In this document: positions 43,160-52,213 of the stretch, one piece after another
Numbering within the stretch: the first letter of the stretch is position 1
How the letters are laid out: every line of letters starts with the position of its first letter
From: Archangium gephyra
Lineage (GTDB): Bacteria; Myxococcota; Myxococcia; Myxococcales; Myxococcaceae
Direction of reading: 5' to 3'
Assembly (NCBI RefSeq): GCF_001027285.1
Contig: NZ_CP011509.1
Span: 10,254,501-10,318,500 of the forward strand
DNA: 64,000 nt
Notes under the pieces: generated by a model
Told to the model about the DNA's origin: nothing
What the model saw: only the letters and a program-made list of their open reading frames with translations
Databases searched by the model: none
Position numbers and translations under genes: made by a program

Positions 43160-43936
43160 ATGCACCCCGCCGTCAATCAGAGTCTGCTCGCCCCGAGGGG
43201 CTCCCGCCTGGGGCGCTTCCTCACGGTGTCCCTGGTGGGGCACGCGCTCATCCTGCTCGCCGTGGGGCTCTACAACGCCTTCGTCGAGGGCCCCCAGGTG
43301 AACCTGGACCAGAAGCCCATCCGCGCCACGCTGGTGCGCCTGGGCAAGCCCCGGGACGAGAAGCTGCTGCCCCGCAAGGAGCAGCCGCCTCCGCCGCCGC
43401 CCAAGAAGGTGGAGGCCGCGCCCACCCCCACGCCCCCCGCCCCCGAGCCGGCCAAGGTGGCCGTGCCCATCCCCGGGGTGAAGCCGGAGCCCGCCCCCGC
43501 CCCCACGCCCCAGAAGGGCGAGACGAAGGGCGAGGAGCGGCGCAACAAGCTCTTCGGCGCCTTCGACAAGCTGTCCAAGAACTCGAAGCCCGACGAGGAG
43601 CTGGACGGCGCCGAGGATGGCGATCCCAACGGCGACTCCGCCACCGCCGAGGGCGAGCGCTACTTCGGCCTGCTCTCCTCGCAGGTGCGCCGCCACTACA
43701 ACGTCGCGGACACCATCCCCGACAACGAGCGGCTCTACCTCAAGGCCCAGGTGGCCATGCGCCTCAACCGCACCGGTGACGTCATCGAGGCGCGGCTGGC
43801 CAAGGCCAGTGGCAATGGCCTCTTCGACTCGGCCGTGCTGGCCGCGGTGAAGAAGGCCTCTCCCTTCTCTCCTCCCCCCGATCATCTACGGGACACGCTG
43901 CAGAAGAGCGGCATCGTCCTGGAGTTCAGCCCGTGA
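43160..43936 (+). CDS. tolA: TolA/TonB-type energy transducer
   Basis: The 258-residue protein has one N-terminal helix (GRFLTVSLVGHALILLAVGLYNA) with the SxxxH motif, a Pro/Lys/Ala-rich linker (about 75-125) and a C-terminal TonB-like domain (YFGLLSSQVRRHYNVADTIPDNERL to ALAAVKKASPF-like end). By position between tolR and tolB it is the TolA equivalent that spans the periplasm. It overlaps tolB by four bases (GTGA) and starts three bases after the tolR stop. Confidence 0.88.
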   Translation: MHPAVNQSLLAPRGSRLGRFLTVSLVGHALILLAVGLYNAFVEGPQVNLDQKPIRATLVRLGKPRDEKLLPRKEQPPPPPPKKVEAAPTPTPPAPEPAKVAVPIPGVKPEPAPAPTPQKGETKGEERRNKLFGAFDKLSKNSKPDEELDGAEDGDPNGDSATAEGERYFGLLSSQVRRHYNVADTIPDNERLYLKAQVAMRLNRTGDVIEARLAKASGNGLFDSAVLAAVKKASPFSPPPDHLRDTLQKSGIVLEFSP

Positions 43937-45219
43937 ACGCGAAAGCCCTTCTCCTCTCGCTCCTCCTGTTGCCGGTGGCGGCGCTCGCCCAGGCCCCCGT
44001 CATCCAGATCTCCGGCGCCAACTTCCGGCCCATGCCCCTGGCCGCCACCGCGCCGCTCGTGCAGGGCGAGGAGGCCAAGGCGTCCGCCCAGGAGGTGGAC
44101 GAGGCCTTCCTGTATGACCTGCGCGCCTCCGGCATCTTCCAACTGCTGGACCGCAGCAGCTTCCTGGCGGACCCGAAGGAGGGCATGGCCGCGGGCAGCA
44201 TCAACTTCTCGCGCTGGGCGGACGTGGGCGCCGAGTCGCTGGTGAAGTACTCGCTGGCCCAGGAGGGAGGGGAGCTGAAGGCCGAGGCGCGCGTGTTCAA
44301 CGTGGGCACCGGCCGCGAGGACTTCAAGACGTCCCAGAGCGCCCCCACCGCCGAGGCGCGCCAGGTGGCCCACAAGCTCGCCGACGCCATCTACCGCCAC
44401 TTCACCCGCGAGCAGAGCCCCTTCCTCTCGCGCATCACCTACGTGCGCAAGACGGGCAACACCCGTGACGTCTGGGTGGCGGACTGGGACGGCCGCAACG
44501 CGAAGCAGGTGACCCGCGGCGGCATCAACCTGCTGCCCTCGCTCGGGCCGGATGGCGCGGTGGGCTACACCTCGTACCAGCAGGGCGAGCCGGAGATCTA
44601 CATCCGCCGGCCGGACGGCAACACGGCGCGCGTCAAGACGTCCGAGGGACAGATGGCCACCGGCATCTCCTTCTCTCCGGACGGCAAGCGCATCGCGTAC
44701 TCGCTCGCCACGGGCGAGAGCACGCAGATCTGGGTGGCCGAGGCGGATGGGGACAAGCCCAAGCAGCTCACGGATACGCGCTTCGGCATCAACACCAGCC
44801 CCTCGTGGTCGCCGGACGGCAAGCGCATCGCCTTCGTGTCCAACCGGGGCGGCTCGCCGCAGGTGTACGTGATGAACGCGGACGGCTCGGGCGTGCGCCG
44901 GCTCACCTTCCAGGGCAACTACAACCAGACGCCGGACTGGTCTCCCCGGGGCGATCTCATCGCCTTCACCGCGCGCGATGAGCGCAATGCCTTCGATCTC
45001 TTCACCGTCAACGTGGACAGCGGCAAGGTGACGCGCCTCACGCAGGACCAGGCGAACAACGAGGAGCCCTCCTTCTCGCCCAACGGCCGCCTCATCCTCT
45101 TCACCTCCACGCGCGATGGCACGCCGCGGCTCTTCGTGATGACGGCCGACGGCAACAACCAGGTCGCGCTGCCGGGGCAGGAGAAGGCCGCGCTGCTCAC
45201 GCCCGACTGGGGCCGGTAA
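43933..45219 (+). CDS. tolB: Tol-Pal system beta-propeller protein TolB
   Basis: The 428-residue protein has a signal peptide (LLLSLLLLPVAALAQA), an N-terminal D1 domain (about 22-165) and a six-bladed propeller built of repeats such as ISFSPDGKRIAYSLATG, PSWSPDGKRIAFVSNRGG and PSFSPNGRLILFTSTRDG. TolB binds Pal and links the Tol inner-membrane complex to the outer membrane. The GTG start overlaps the tolA stop. The pal gene, which usually follows, is not present here; REP repeats and hsdM come next. Confidence 0.95.
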   Translation: MNAKALLLSLLLLPVAALAQAPVIQISGANFRPMPLAATAPLVQGEEAKASAQEVDEAFLYDLRASGIFQLLDRSSFLADPKEGMAAGSINFSRWADVGAESLVKYSLAQEGGELKAEARVFNVGTGREDFKTSQSAPTAEARQVAHKLADAIYRHFTREQSPFLSRITYVRKTGNTRDVWVADWDGRNAKQVTRGGINLLPSLGPDGAVGYTSYQQGEPEIYIRRPDGNTARVKTSEGQMATGISFSPDGKRIAYSLATGESTQIWVAEADGDKPKQLTDTRFGINTSPSWSPDGKRIAFVSNRGGSPQVYVMNADGSGVRRLTFQGNYNQTPDWSPRGDLIAFTARDERNAFDLFTVNVDSGKVTRLTQDQANNEEPSFSPNGRLILFTSTRDGTPRLFVMTADGNNQVALPGQEKAALLTPDWGR

Positions 45220-45247
45220 TCCCTTTCAGGGAAGTGGGCGAAGCTCT

Positions 45248-45281
45248 CCCCTCTCCCCTCGGGAGAGGGTCAGGGTGAGGG
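45248..45281. repeat. REP-like palindromic repeat, reversed copy after tolB
   Basis: This is the element in reverse orientation: CCCTCTCCCCTCGGGAGAGG followed by GTCAGGGTGAGGG. It starts 28 bp after the tolB stop and can form a hairpin, so it may end the tol transcript. Confidence 0.85.
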
Positions 45282-45328
45282 TTGCCGAGCCCGTTCTTCA
45301 ACCCGTGGCCCCCAGTGTGCGCAGGGGA

Positions 45329-45386
45329 TTCAACCCGGGTCCACCCGATACCCTCACCCCGTCCCTCTCCCGGAGGGCGAGGGGAA
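45329..45386. repeat. REP-like palindromic repeat, second copy before hsdM
   Basis: This copy has the longer left flank TTCAACCCGGG-GATA also seen at 28761, then CCCTCACCCCGTCC and the stem CCCTCTCCCGG/AGGGCGAGGGG. It forms an inverted pair with the copy at 45248-45281, with about 47 bp between. Confidence 0.85.
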
Positions 45387-45449
45387 ATGGCCACGGGAAA
45401 TGGCCATGGGTTCGTGGACTTACCTGAAGGGAAAGAGGGTCCGCCGAGC

Positions 45450-46916
45450 ATGACCACCACGCGCGACAGCGTCGCCAGGCTCTGGTCCCTCTGCGACGTC
45501 CTCCGGGACGACGGCACCTCGTACCAGCACTACGTCACCGAGCTCGCCCAGCTCCTCTTCCTCAAGATGGCCAAGGAGGCCGGCCAGGAGGAGGCCCTCC
45601 CCAAGGGCCTGCGCTGGGATGACCTGAAGGCCCGGAGCGGTGCCGCCCAGTACGGCTTCTACCAGCAGCTGCTCCTCGCGCTCGGGCGTGCGCCCCACCG
45701 GCGCGTGAGTGCCATCTACGCGAACGCACGCACGGCGCTGCGCCAGCCCAAACACCTCGAGCAGCTCGTGGACGGCATCGACGCGCTCGACTGGTTCAGC
45801 GCGCGAGAGGACGGCCTGGGCAACCTCTACGAGGGCCTGCTCGAGAAGAACGCGACCGACATCAAGAGCGGCGCGGGCCAGTACTTCACCCCCCGCGCCC
45901 TCATCAACACGATGGTGGCGCTCGTCCAGCCCCGGCCCGGAGAGCGCATCCAGGACCCCGCGGCCGGAACAGGCGGCTTCCTCGTCGCGGCGCACGAGCA
46001 CATCAAAGCCAGGACGCGGGACCTGCGTGACCTCGGGGAGAAGGAGGCAACCTGGCAGCGGGAGCAGGCGTACACCGGCGTGGAGCTGGTGCCCGAAACC
46101 CAGCGGCTCGCGCTGATGAACTGCCTGCTGCACGGCCTCGAGGGACCCCGCGGCGGGGAGGGCGCCATCCAGCTCGGGGACTCGCTGTCGGGCCTGGGCG
46201 CGAGCCTGCCCCGGGCCCACGTCATCCTCACCAACCCGCCATTCGGAACGAAGAAGGGCGGCGGGCGGCCCACCCGGGAGGACCTGACGCACTCCACGAG
46301 CAACAAGCAGCTCGTCTTCCTGCAGCACATCTACCGGGGCCTCGCACCCGGGGGCCGCGCGGCGGTCGTGCTGCCCGACAATGTCCTCTTCGAGGACGGC
46401 GTGGGGCAGAAGGTGCGCACCGAGCTGATGGACCTGTGCGACCTGCACACCCTCCTGCGGCTGCCCACCGGCATCTTCTACGCCCAGGGCGTGAAGACGA
46501 ACGTCCTCTTCTTCACCCGGGGCGAGCAGGACACGGGCAACACGAAGGCGGTGTGGGTCTACGACCTGCGCGCGAACATGCCGAACTTCGGCAAGCGCAC
46601 GCCCTTCTCGTCCGAGACGCTGAAGCCCTTCGTGGCCGCCTACGGCACGGACCCGCACGGCAAGAGCCCTCGCGAGGACGAGGGGGAGTCCGGACGCTTC
46701 CGCGAGTTCACGCGCGAGGAGCTCTCGAAGCGCCACGACAACCTCGACATCGCGTGGCTCAAGGACCACGGCCAGCATGACCCCGAGGCGCTGCCCGACC
46801 CCGAGGCGCTCTCCGCGGAGATCGAGGCCGAGCTCCAGAGCGCACTGAGGGAAATCCAGGCGCTCACCCGGCTCCTCACGGAGGCACCGGTGGAGGACGA
46901 CGAGGAGGCGGCATGA
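45450..46916 (+). CDS. hsdM: Type I restriction-modification N6-adenine methyltransferase (HsdM)
   Basis: The 488-residue protein is an HsdM: N-terminal helical domain (LWSLCDVLRDDGTSYQHYVTELAQLLFLKM), a SAM-binding motif DPAAGTGGF near 169-177, and the catalytic motif IV NPPFGT at 262-267 (NPPF of adenine methylases). The C-terminal part (FREFTREELSKRHDNLDIAWL) is usual. It methylates adenine at the site chosen by HsdS. The ATG at 45450 is preceded by AAGGGAAAGAGGG a little upstream; the frame from 45282 would begin in the repeats. It overlaps hsdS by four bases. Confidence 0.94.
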   Translation: MTTTRDSVARLWSLCDVLRDDGTSYQHYVTELAQLLFLKMAKEAGQEEALPKGLRWDDLKARSGAAQYGFYQQLLLALGRAPHRRVSAIYANARTALRQPKHLEQLVDGIDALDWFSAREDGLGNLYEGLLEKNATDIKSGAGQYFTPRALINTMVALVQPRPGERIQDPAAGTGGFLVAAHEHIKARTRDLRDLGEKEATWQREQAYTGVELVPETQRLALMNCLLHGLEGPRGGEGAIQLGDSLSGLGASLPRAHVILTNPPFGTKKGGGRPTREDLTHSTSNKQLVFLQHIYRGLAPGGRAAVVLPDNVLFEDGVGQKVRTELMDLCDLHTLLRLPTGIFYAQGVKTNVLFFTRGEQDTGNTKAVWVYDLRANMPNFGKRTPFSSETLKPFVAAYGTDPHGKSPREDEGESGRFREFTREELSKRHDNLDIAWLKDHGQHDPEALPDPEALSAEIEAELQSALREIQALTRLLTEAPVEDDEEAA

Positions 46917-48274
46917 ACCCGCTTCCCAAGGGCTGGGCGACGGCCCACCTCGGGGACGTCGTCGAGGTGGTTCGCGGGGCCTCGCCGCGCCCCAAGGGCG
47001 ACCCACGGTATTTCGGCGGTCCCATCCCGTGGATCTCCATCGGGGACCTCGGCCGCGAGCCGGCCCGGATGCTGTCGAAGACGGTGGAAGGGCTGACCAC
47101 CGCCGGAGCCCAGAAGAGCCGACTGCTCCCCGCGGGCACCCTCATCCTGTCGAACAGCGCCACGGTCGGACTCCCGAAGATCCTCGCGGTGGACGGCTGC
47201 ATCCATGACGGCTTCGTGGCCTTCCCGAACCTCGACCGGCGCTTGTTCGTGACGGAGTTCCTCTACGAGTTCTTCCGCCATATCCGCACCCGGCTGCTCG
47301 ACGCGAACCGCCGGGGCATGACACAGATCAATCTCAACACCGCCATCGTCCGGAACATCGAAGTCGTCATTCCCCCCCTCGCCGAACAACGGCGCATCGT
47401 GGCCCGGCTCGACACGCTCCTCGCCCACGGCGGCGCGGCGAAGGCGTCGCTCGAGCGCGTGCACGAGAGGCTCGGTCAGCTGCGGCAGAGCCTCCTGGCG
47501 GCTGCATTCCGGGGAGACCTGACAGCGGACTGGCGTGCGAGGCGTGAGCCGGACTCCGTCTGGAATGCCGCGAGCGCCGCCGTGCTCGAGCTTCCGGGGA
47601 GCCGCTCACCCCAGCTCGACAAGCCCGCGGATGATGGCGTCGAGCAAGCCAGGTGGCCGCACCGGCGGCTCCCGAGTGGCTGGTGTTGGGTGCCCTTCGA
47701 GCTCGTGTTCTCGGACGAGACGAGCGGCGACAAGAAGCTCAAGCAGGAGGACTACCTCGAGCACGGCGCGTTTCCCGTGATCGACCAGGGCGCGGCCGAG
47801 GTGGGTGGCTACTCGGACGATTCGACACTTGTCTACGACGGGGAGCTTCCGGTGGTGCTCTTCGGCGACCACACCCGGTGCGTGAAGCTCCTCTCGCGCC
47901 CCTTCATCCAGGGGGCCGAGGGCGTGAAGGTGCTGCGGCCGTCACCCCTCGTCGAGCCGGGTTACGCCTCCTTCCTCCTGCGAGCCATTTCGATTCCGGA
48001 ACGGAGCTACGGCCGCCACTTCAAGTTCCTGAAACCCGCGTGGTTTCCCCTGGCGCCCAGGGCCGAGCAGCTCGAGCTCGTATCCCGGCTCCAAGCGGCC
48101 CAGGCCCGCGAAAACGAGCTCGCGGCTCGAGCCGGGAGACAGCTGGACAACCTCGCCCTGCTCGAACGGTCCATCCTCGCGCGGGCCTTCCGCGGCGAGC
48201 TCGTTCCTCAAGACCCGAACGACCCGCCGGTCTCCGCGCTGCTGGAGCGCCTCCGCGCGGAGCGCTCCACGTAA
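46913..48274 (+). CDS. hsdS: Type I restriction-modification specificity subunit (HsdS)
   Basis: The 453-residue protein has two target-recognition domains (about 1-150 and 250-390), each starting with the usual phrase (LPKGWATAHLGDVVEV and LPSGWCWVPFELVF), and two conserved helical spacers (IPPLAEQRRIVARLDTLLAH and RAEQLELVSRLQAAQARENEL), each followed by RQSLLAAAFRGDL or RSILARAFRGELV. Two different domains imply a bipartite asymmetric target. No hsdR lies upstream or downstream in the window, so the pair may be a methylation-only system or rely on an HsdR elsewhere. Confidence 0.93.
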   Translation: MNPLPKGWATAHLGDVVEVVRGASPRPKGDPRYFGGPIPWISIGDLGREPARMLSKTVEGLTTAGAQKSRLLPAGTLILSNSATVGLPKILAVDGCIHDGFVAFPNLDRRLFVTEFLYEFFRHIRTRLLDANRRGMTQINLNTAIVRNIEVVIPPLAEQRRIVARLDTLLAHGGAAKASLERVHERLGQLRQSLLAAAFRGDLTADWRARREPDSVWNAASAAVLELPGSRSPQLDKPADDGVEQARWPHRRLPSGWCWVPFELVFSDETSGDKKLKQEDYLEHGAFPVIDQGAAEVGGYSDDSTLVYDGELPVVLFGDHTRCVKLLSRPFIQGAEGVKVLRPSPLVEPGYASFLLRAISIPERSYGRHFKFLKPAWFPLAPRAEQLELVSRLQAAQARENELAARAGRQLDNLALLERSILARAFRGELVPQDPNDPPVSALLERLRAERST

Positions 48275-48367
48275 CGGGCAGACGGCTTCCGCCGCCATCA
48301 CGCATTGCGTCACGGATACTCCTGGCACGAGGCAGTGACGCGCCGCTTGCGGCATGCTTCGCGGGCC

Positions 48368-48751
48368 ATGTCCGACGCGCACCTCGAACGACTCCGCCCC
48401 CTGTGTCTCGCCTTCCCCGAGGCCCGCGAGACGACCACCTACGGGAATCCCACCTTCCAGGCGGGAACGAAAAGCTTCGCCGTGCTCGATTCCTACAAGG
48501 GCACCCGCTGCCTGGCCTTCAAGGTGACCCCCGAGGAGCAGGACCTGCTCTGCCAGCAGGAGCGCTTCTTCGTCGCGCCCTACACGGGAAAGAGCGGCTG
48601 GACGTGCCTGCGGCTCGACGGAAAGAAGGTGGACTGGAAGGAGGTGCGCCAGCTCCTTGAGCGCAGCTACCGGCTCGTCGCCCTCAAGCGCATGCTCGCC
48701 GCGTTGGATGGAGCACCCCCGGCCCCCACCCGGCGGCGTGTCGCGCGTTGA
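48368..48751 (+). CDS. MmcQ/YjbR family protein
   Basis: The 127-residue protein matches the MmcQ/YjbR fold (PEARETTTYGNPTFQAGTKSFAVL, KGTRCLAFKVTPEEQDLLCQQERFFVAPYTGKSGWTCLRLDG, VDWKEVRQLLERSYRLVA). These small cytoplasmic proteins have a CyaY-like fold and may bind DNA; the function is not established. The ATG at 48368 begins the recognised domain. It ends 35 bp before the next gene. Confidence 0.88.
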   Translation: MSDAHLERLRPLCLAFPEARETTTYGNPTFQAGTKSFAVLDSYKGTRCLAFKVTPEEQDLLCQQERFFVAPYTGKSGWTCLRLDGKKVDWKEVRQLLERSYRLVALKRMLAALDGAPPAPTRRRVAR

Positions 48752-48786
48752 CTTGGCCAGGGGGCCGGGCATTGTGCCCCTCCGCC

Positions 48787-49971
48787 ATGGACGCCTCCCC
48801 CTTCCGCTCCCACTGGTCGCTCGATCCCGAGGTGACCTTCCTCAACCACGGCTCCTTCGGCGCCTGCCCCACGCGCGTGCTGGAGGAGCAGTCCCGGCTG
48901 CGCGCCCGCATGGAGGCCGAGCCCGTCCGTTTCCTCCACCGGGAAATCGAGCCGCTGGCTGACGCGGCCCGCGCCGCGCTCGGCGACTTCCTGGACGTCA
49001 ACCCGGACGACCTCGCCTTCGTCAACAACGCCACCACGGGCGTCAACACCGTGCTGCGCTCGCTGCGCTTCTCCCCCGGTGACGAGCTGCTCACCACCGA
49101 CCACGAGTACAACGCCTCCCGCAACGCGCTCGACTTCGCGGCCAGCCAGTGGGGCGTGAAAGTGGTGGTGGCGAAGCTGCCCTGGCCCGTGCCCTCGCCC
49201 CAGGCCGTGGTGGACACGGTGCTCGCCCACGTCACCCTCAACACCAAGCTGCTGCTCATCGACCACATCTCCAGCCAGACGGCGCTGGTGATGCCGGTGG
49301 CCAGCCTCATCCGCGCCCTGCGCGAGCGGGGCATCGAGACGCTCGTGGACGGCGCCCACGGGCCCGGGCAGGTCCCCTTGTCCCTGCACCAGCTCGGCGC
49401 CGGGTACTACACCGGCAACTGCCACAAGTGGCTGTGCGCTCCCAAGGGCGCCGCCTTCCTCTACGTGCGCAGGGACCTGCAGCCCGGCATCCGCCCCCTC
49501 GTCATCAGCCATGGGTACAACTCGCGGCGCACGGACCGCTCACGCTTCCGCCTGGAGTTCGACTGGCTCGGGACCAACGATCCCACCCCCTTCCTCAGCA
49601 TCCCCAAGGCGCTGGAGGTCATGGGCGGCATGCTCCCCGGCGGCTGGCCCGAGGTGATGGCCAGCAACCGCGCCAAGGCGCTGGCGGCGCGGACCTTCCT
49701 GTGCCAGCGCCTCAAGGTGGCGCCCCGCTGCCCCGAGGACATGGTGGGCTCCATGGCCACCGTGCCCCTCCCGGACGGCTTCCCGGCGGAGCCCTCGGTG
49801 CTGGGGTTGGACCCGCTCCAGGACCGGCTCCTCTCCGAGTACCGCATCGAGGTGCCCATCGTCCCCTGGCCCCGGGCGCCCCACCGCCACGTCCGCATCT
49901 CCGCCCAGCTCTACAACTCGCACGCGGAGTACCAGCGGCTCGCCGAAGCTTTGGAGGCGCTGGTGCGCTGA
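48787..49971 (+). CDS. Class V aminotransferase-fold PLP enzyme (isopenicillin-N epimerase-like)
   Basis: The 394-residue enzyme is a PLP-dependent protein of the aminotransferase V/cysteine desulfurase group, near isopenicillin-N epimerase (FLNHGSFGACPTRVLEEQ at the start is typical). The PLP Lys is Lys214 in GNCHKWLCAPKG, the cofactor Asp lies in VDGAHGPGQV, and NNATTGVNTVLRS binds the phosphate. The substrate is unknown; the family includes ergothioneine lyases and racemases. It follows the MmcQ gene on the same strand and precedes ppx by 14 bp, suggesting an operon. Confidence 0.88.
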   Translation: MDASPFRSHWSLDPEVTFLNHGSFGACPTRVLEEQSRLRARMEAEPVRFLHREIEPLADAARAALGDFLDVNPDDLAFVNNATTGVNTVLRSLRFSPGDELLTTDHEYNASRNALDFAASQWGVKVVVAKLPWPVPSPQAVVDTVLAHVTLNTKLLLIDHISSQTALVMPVASLIRALRERGIETLVDGAHGPGQVPLSLHQLGAGYYTGNCHKWLCAPKGAAFLYVRRDLQPGIRPLVISHGYNSRRTDRSRFRLEFDWLGTNDPTPFLSIPKALEVMGGMLPGGWPEVMASNRAKALAARTFLCQRLKVAPRCPEDMVGSMATVPLPDGFPAEPSVLGLDPLQDRLLSEYRIEVPIVPWPRAPHRHVRISAQLYNSHAEYQRLAEALEALVR

Positions 49972-49985
49972 GTAAGCTCCGCGCA

Positions 49986-50915
49986 ATGCCTCGTTACGCC
50001 ACCATCGATGTGGGGACCAACTCGGTCCTCCTGCTCGTCGCCGACCGCCTGCCGGATGGCCGCTTCCAGGCCGTCCAGGAGCGCGCGGAGATCACCCGCC
50101 TGGGCCGGGGCGTGGACAAGAGCCGCCGCCTCTCGCCCGAGGGCATGGAGGCCACCCTCCAGGTGCTGTCCGACTTCGCCAGCGAGGCCCGCCGTCTGGG
50201 CGCGGAGGCCATCGCCGTGTCCGCCACCAGCGCGGCACGTGACGCGGAGAACGGCGCCGAGTTCCTCGCCGGGGCCCGCGAGCGCGCCGGGGTGACGGTG
50301 GACATCATCTCCGGCGAGTTGGAGGCGCAGCTGTCCTTCACCTCGGCCCACGCGGACTTCGGCCGCGAGTCCTCGGCCCCGCTGGTGGTCATCGACATCG
50401 GCGGCGGCTCCACCGAGTTCATCTACGGGGACGCGCAGGGCCGCATGGCCTTCCGGCACAGCTTCGACGTGGGCTCGGTGCGCATGACCGAGCGCTACGT
50501 GCAGTCGGATCCGATGTCCGCCGCGGACCGGGCCCGCGTGGAGTCGCACCTGCGCGAGACATTCTCCAAGCTGCCTCCCTGCCCCAAGGACGCGGTGCTG
50601 GTGGGCATCGCCGGCACGGTGACGACGCTCTTCACCGTGCGGCATGCCATCGACCCGTATGACGCCGCGCGCGTCCAGGGCGGCACCCTCACGCTCGCCG
50701 AGCTGGAGGCGCTGGCGGACCAGATGTGCCGGCTGCCGCTCGCCGAGCGCCAGAAACTGCCGGGCCTTCAGCCCAAGCGCGCGGATGTGATTCCCGCCGG
50801 GGCCCTCATCCTGCTCGAGAGCCTGCGGGCGCTCGGGCTCGAGCGCTGCCGGGTGAGCGACCGGGGCCTGCGTTGGGGCCTGCTCGCGTACCGTTTCGGA
50901 GCCTCCCCGTCATGA
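49986..50915 (+). CDS. Ppx/GppA-type exopolyphosphatase
   Basis: The 309-residue protein is in the Ppx/GppA phosphatase family (actin-like ATPase fold): N-terminal TIDVGTNSVLLLVADR, the central DIGGGSTEFIYG near 137-148 and GIAGTVTTLFTV. It lacks the long C-terminal HD domain of E. coli Ppx and matches the short form. It removes phosphate from polyphosphate or hydrolyses pppGpp; which is not clear from sequence. It overlaps the MFS gene by four bases (ATGA). Confidence 0.93.
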   Translation: MPRYATIDVGTNSVLLLVADRLPDGRFQAVQERAEITRLGRGVDKSRRLSPEGMEATLQVLSDFASEARRLGAEAIAVSATSAARDAENGAEFLAGARERAGVTVDIISGELEAQLSFTSAHADFGRESSAPLVVIDIGGGSTEFIYGDAQGRMAFRHSFDVGSVRMTERYVQSDPMSAADRARVESHLRETFSKLPPCPKDAVLVGIAGTVTTLFTVRHAIDPYDAARVQGGTLTLAELEALADQMCRLPLAERQKLPGLQPKRADVIPAGALILLESLRALGLERCRVSDRGLRWGLLAYRFGASPS

Positions 50916-52171
50916 GCTCGACCACCGCCGTGGCCCCCTCCACCACTCCCGCCGTGTCCTCCGCGCGCACCAGCTACTACGCGCTGCTCATCCTCTCGCT
51001 CATCAACCTGGTCAACTACCTCGACCGGTACATCGTCACGGTCGCCCTGCCCTACATCAAGCAGGACTTCCAGCTCACCAACACCCAGGCGGGCTACCTG
51101 GGCAGCTTCTTCATGCTGGTGTTCATGCTGGCCTCCCCCGTGAGCGGCTTCCTCGGGGACCGGCTGCCGAGACGCTACCTGGTGGCCGCGGGCGTGCTGC
51201 TGTGGAGCCTGGCGACGGGAGCCTCGGGACTGGCCACCACCTTCTTCGCGCTGATGGTGGCCCGGGCCTGCGTGGGCATCGGCGAGGCGGGGTACGGCGC
51301 GGTGGCCCCGTCCATCATCTCCGACCTCTTCCCGCGCCAGCAGCGCACGCGGGTGCTGTCCTTCTTCTACATCGCCATCCCCGTGGGAGCGGCGGCGGGC
51401 TACGGGCTGGGCGGGTGGCTGAGCGAGGCGTATTCCTGGCACATGGCCTTCTTCGTGGGCGGAGCCCCGGGCCTGGTGCTGGGCGTCATGGCCTTCTTCA
51501 TGCCCGAGCCCCAGCGCGGGGCCATGGACGGGCCCGAGGCGCAGACGAAGCTGCCCTTCCTCGTGGGCCTCCAGGGACTGGCGAGCAACAAGTCCTTCTG
51601 GTGGACCACGGCGGGCTACACGCTGATGACGTTCTCCATCGGCGGGCTCGGGTACTGGCTGCCCACCTTCCTCGTCAACGAGCGGGGGATGTCCCCGGGG
51701 ACCGCGGGCTTCAGCTCCGGCGCCGTCACCGCCACCGCGGGCCTGGTGGGCACGCTGGCCGGAGGCTGGCTGGGCGACAAGATGGACCGGCGGATGGAGG
51801 GCGGAGGCCTGCGCATGTCCGGCGTGGGCCTGCTGGCCGCGGCTCCCCTCATGTTCCTGGCGATGAAAGTGGACTCGCACGTGCCGATGTTCGCCATCAT
51901 CTTCCTGGCGCAGTTCTTCATCTTCCTCAACAGCGGTCCCATCAACGCGGCCATCGTCAACGGCGTGCCTCCGGCGTTCCGCGCCTTCGCCATGGGGTTG
52001 AACGTGCTGTTCATCCACATGCTGGGCGATGCCATCTCGCCCACCGCCATCGGCAAGGTGGCGGACCTGAGCAGCCTGAGCTTCGCCATCGAGCTCAATG
52101 CCCTGCCGGTGTTGCTGGGCGGACTCTCGCTGCTGATGGCGGGCAAGTTGTTCCGGCACGTCACGGCCTGA
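50912..52171 (+). CDS. MFS transporter, Spinster-like
   Basis: The 419-residue membrane protein has 12 predicted helices. The MFS motif A (GFLGDRLPRRYLV) and the start (YYALLILSLINLVNYLDRYIVTVALP) resemble the Spinster/Spns group, which moves lysolipids or sphingolipid-like molecules in animals and some bacterial homologues (VGIGEAGYGAVAPSIISDLFP and GAVTATAGLVGTLAGGWLGDKM are also typical). The substrate is unknown. It is coupled to ppx. Confidence 0.9.
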   Translation: MSSTTAVAPSTTPAVSSARTSYYALLILSLINLVNYLDRYIVTVALPYIKQDFQLTNTQAGYLGSFFMLVFMLASPVSGFLGDRLPRRYLVAAGVLLWSLATGASGLATTFFALMVARACVGIGEAGYGAVAPSIISDLFPRQQRTRVLSFFYIAIPVGAAAGYGLGGWLSEAYSWHMAFFVGGAPGLVLGVMAFFMPEPQRGAMDGPEAQTKLPFLVGLQGLASNKSFWWTTAGYTLMTFSIGGLGYWLPTFLVNERGMSPGTAGFSSGAVTATAGLVGTLAGGWLGDKMDRRMEGGGLRMSGVGLLAAAPLMFLAMKVDSHVPMFAIIFLAQFFIFLNSGPINAAIVNGVPPAFRAFAMGLNVLFIHMLGDAISPTAIGKVADLSSLSFAIELNALPVLLGGLSLLMAGKLFRHVTA

Positions 52172-52213
52172 AGTCCCAGTATGGTCGCCTGACATCGGCA
52201 TGCTGGAGGCTCC

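Noticed and set aside
41717-43885. 722-codon minus-strand frame over tolQRA
   Set aside because: It is a Gly/His/Leu-rich shadow of the tol genes.
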